DNA of 64,000 bases, from positions 23,581 through 87,580 of the forward strand of contig JACRHJ010000034.1 of assembly GCA_016212105.1 (NCBI GenBank), written 5' to 3'. The notes under the pieces were generated by a model. The model saw only the letters and a list, made by a program, of their open reading frames with translations. It was not told the DNA's origin and made no database searches. Every line of letters starts with the position of its first letter. The first letter of the stretch is position 1. The translations under genes and the position numbers were made by a program. The DNA comes from Nitrospirota bacterium. GTDB taxonomy: Bacteria; Nitrospirota; JACRHJ01. This document shows positions 62,135 to 64,000 of the stretch, piece after piece.

Positions 62135-63544
62135 ATGGACAACGTACGCGTCCGCTTCGCCCCGTCGCCGACGGGTTACCTGCACATAGGCGGCGTCAGG
62201 ACCGCGCTTTTCAACTGGCTGTATGCCCGCCGCCACGGCGGCACGTTCATACTGCGCATCGAGGACACCGACCAGGCGCGCTCCACCGACGAGTCCATGA
62301 ACGCGATAATACAGGGCATGGACTGGTGCGGCATGGACTACGACGAGGGGCCGGGCAAGGAAGGCCCGCACGGGCCGTACTTCCAGACGCAGCGGCTCGA
62401 CATCTACAAGGAGCATATCGACAGGCTGCTGGCGAACGGACGCGCGTACCGCTGCAAATGCACGCCGGAGGAGCTCGATGAGAGGAGGAAGGCCGCGATG
62501 GCCGAAGGCAGGCCGCCCAAGTACGACGGCCGCTGCCGCGACCTGGGCCTGACCGAGGGGGTCATCCGCTTCCGCGCCGTGGAGGAGGGCAAGACGGTCG
62601 TAAACGACCTGATAAAGGGGACGGTCACGTTCGACAACTCCGTCATGGACGACCTCATCATCATGCGCACCGACGGCTGGCCGACCTACAACTTCGCGGT
62701 CGTCGTGGACGACGCGACGATGGGCATGACCCACGTCCTCCGGGGCGACGACCACTTAAACAACACGCCGCGCCAGATACAGATATACGAGGCGCTCGGG
62801 TACAAGACGCCGGAGTTCGGGCACCTCTCGATGATACTCGGGCCGGACAAGGCGAGGCTGTCCAAGAGGCACGGCGCGACCTCCATAATGCAGTACAAGG
62901 AGATGGGCTACCTGCCGGAGTCTATGGTGAACTACCTCGTCCGGCTCGGCTGGTCGCACGGGGACCAGGAGATATTCTCGATGCAGGAGATGGTCGAGCA
63001 TTTCTCGCTCGACACCGTGTCGTCGTCCGCGGCGGTCTTCAACCCGGACAAGCTCAAATGGATAAACCACCACTACATAAACAACAAGCCGGCCGGGGAG
63101 ATCGCCGGGCTGCTCATGCCGTTCGTCGCACAGGAGGGCTGGGCCGCCGGGCAGGACTATGTCGAGAAGGTCGTCCTCGTCCAGCGGGAGAAATGCTCCA
63201 CGCTCGTGGAGATAATCGAGGCATCTCGCTACTTCTTCGTGGAGCCGGAGATGGACCCCAAGTCGGCGGAAAAGTTCCTGACCGCCGAGACAAATCCGGT
63301 GCTTCAGAGGCTTATCGAGCTTCTTGAGTTCATGATAGTGTTCACGCACGAGCCGCTCGAAGAGGCGTTCCACAAGGTTATGGAGGAGACCGGCCTCAAG
63401 ATGGGCAAGGTCGCCCAGCCTGTGCGCGTCGCCCTGACGGGCGGGGTAGTGAGCCCCGGCATATACGACGTCCTGGAGATACTGGGCAGGGAGAAGAGCC
63501 TGGACAGGCTGAAGAGGGCGGTGGCTTCCATTACGCCTGCGTAG
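62135..63544 (+). CDS. gltX: Glutamate--tRNA ligase
   Basis: A 469-residue class I aminoacyl-tRNA synthetase, ATG 62135 behind CGGAGG. VRFAPSPTGYLHIGGVRTAL is the HIGH region, ILRIEDTDQARST follows, and KARLSKRHGATSIMQYKEMG holds the KMSKS-equivalent (LSKRH). The zinc-binding-type insertion YRCKCTPEELDERRK is present as a partial Cys set (CKC). C-terminal anticodon domain complete. It charges tRNA-Glu and, if non-discriminating, also the tRNA-Gln encoded 60 bases downstream. Confidence 0.96.
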   Translation: MDNVRVRFAPSPTGYLHIGGVRTALFNWLYARRHGGTFILRIEDTDQARSTDESMNAIIQGMDWCGMDYDEGPGKEGPHGPYFQTQRLDIYKEHIDRLLANGRAYRCKCTPEELDERRKAAMAEGRPPKYDGRCRDLGLTEGVIRFRAVEEGKTVVNDLIKGTVTFDNSVMDDLIIMRTDGWPTYNFAVVVDDATMGMTHVLRGDDHLNNTPRQIQIYEALGYKTPEFGHLSMILGPDKARLSKRHGATSIMQYKEMGYLPESMVNYLVRLGWSHGDQEIFSMQEMVEHFSLDTVSSSAAVFNPDKLKWINHHYINNKPAGEIAGLLMPFVAQEGWAAGQDYVEKVVLVQREKCSTLVEIIEASRYFFVEPEMDPKSAEKFLTAETNPVLQRLIELLEFMIVFTHEPLEEAFHKVMEETGLKMGKVAQPVRVALTGGVVSPGIYDVLEILGREKSLDRLKRAVASITPA

Positions 63545-63603
63545 CGGAGGCCTAAAAACTCTTGACATCCACCCCGTAATCTGGTAATAATACCGCTTGT
63601 CAT

Positions 63604-63677
63604 TGGGGGATCGTCTAGTGGTAGGACGGCAGTCTCTGGATCTGTCTACTGGGGTTCGAATCCCTGTCCCCCAGCCA
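63604..63677 (+). tRNA. tRNA-Gln (CUG anticodon)
   Basis: 74 bases from TGGGGGATCGTCTAGTGGTA; acceptor TGGGGGA pairs with TCCCCCA, including the U1-A72 pair typical of tRNA-Gln, then discriminator G and encoded CCA. The anticodon loop CTCTGGA gives CUG; one T-T mismatch closes the anticodon stem. It follows gltX by 59 bases. Confidence 0.93.
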
Positions 63678-63688
63678 TGAAAGCCCGA

Positions 63689-63718
63689 GGGGCCTCGCTA
63701 ATAGCGGGGCCCCTTTTT
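63689..63718 (+). terminator. Rho-independent terminator after tRNA-Gln
   Basis: GGGGCCTCGCT and AGCGGGGCCCC form an 11-pair stem (one U-G) with a three-base loop, followed by TTTTT. It ends the gltX/tRNA-Gln transcript. Confidence 0.9.
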
Positions 63719-64000
63719 GTTGGCCATTCGAGCCCGTGCCTCAATATATTGGCCGCATCCTCTGACTCCCCCTCTTAAGATAAGAGGGGGCTGGGGGGCG
63801 TTATGAAGTACCGGCGACGAATATAATATTTATCCGGCAGCATTATATGCAAATCATGCTATTAACACGGTGGATAAATATGCGAACTTCCTGGACCCCG
63901 TGTCAAGCACGGGGAGACACAATACTACCGTCATTCCCGCGAAAGCGGGAATCCAGTGACTTTGTTTTGGTCGAAGCTATATGCATATTTAGTCGCCGGA
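63719..64000. other. Terminal gap: repeats
   Basis: Contains the inverted copy of the CATAACGCCCCC...GAGGGGG element (63765-63806), an AT-rich ATAATATTTATCCGGCAGCAT segment, CCTGGACCCCGTGTCAAGCAC (63891-63911) and an inverted TGGATTCCCG hairpin (63930-63955). No gene seen up to the window edge. Confidence 0.7.

Overview
The window looks like a piece of chromosome from an uncultivated, probably anaerobic Gram-negative bacterium of the Desulfobacterota/Deltaproteobacteria or Nitrospirota kind. The grounds are a GC-rich background, many lipoproteins and an outer-membrane barrel, HEAT/HD-GYP and response-regulator genes of the type common in those groups, a multiheme cytochrome, YeeE/YedE sulfur-selenium transporters, NosL proteins and sigma-54-type promoters. 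No rRNA or taxonomic marker is present, so the phylum is inference. Gaps between genes are packed with short dispersed palindromic repeats of at least ten families, some of which have entered genes (deoB, and apparently rnpB).

Layout. 1-8.4 kb: end of a cobalt/nickel-type ABC ATPase, a SYLF protein, nadB coupled to a HEAT-repeat gene and an HD-GYP gene, a TPR protein and lipoproteins. 8.4-13 kb: a minus-strand group that looks like part of an arsenosugar pathway (TIGR04283-type glycosyltransferase, mercuric-reductase-like flavoprotein, radical SAM ArsS coupled to a fatty-acid-hydroxylase-type enzyme). 13.2-15.6 kb: a HicB-like orphan next to an AT-rich three-gene island (small Cys/His-rich peptide, radical SAM/SPASM enzyme, Cys-rich protein) that I read as a candidate RiPP cluster with its own near-consensus promoter. 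15.7-24 kb: an acetyltransferase, a Phd/RelE pair with a broken toxin, deoB, a zinc-ribbon protein, dgt, a DUF4388 protein and a response regulator. 24-31.6 kb: GT39 and UbiA-type membrane enzymes, a DUF362 protein, and a PH-like/SHOCT, SPFH and zinc-ribbon group. 32-34 kb: an M16 peptidase lipoprotein and a small DUF2283 pair. 34-40 kb: purH and purD separated by an accessory block (exported protein, Fic with a convergent antitoxin-like gene, a seven-unit palindrome array ahead of an ORF6N gene, an AT-rich possible nuclease).

40-53.5 kb is a respiratory/metal region: a membrane-anchored multiheme cytochrome c, a DUF2318 lipoprotein, a PAS histidine kinase behind a sigma-54-type promoter, two NosL proteins, a beta-barrel protein, an ABC ATPase and permease, a DUF4418 protein, a beta-propeller with one CXXCH motif, a YeeE/YedE transporter and a divergent PhnD-like binding protein, the last two also behind sigma-54-type promoters. 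54.6-58.6 kb holds a selenium/sulfur module (YedE-like transporter, cysteine desulfurase, DUF3786, DUF3343). 58.6-63.7 kb holds RNase P RNA, an RNase HI family protein, a zinc-ribbon coiled-coil protein, a Nif3-like protein, a CAU-anticodon tRNA, gltX and tRNA-Gln(CUG) followed by a strong terminator.

Main points for a second look: the RiPP-like island, the ORF6N palindrome array with its intragenic copy, the repeat insertions in deoB and rnpB, the convergent Fic antitoxin, and the sigma-54-linked NosL/YeeE/cytochrome region.
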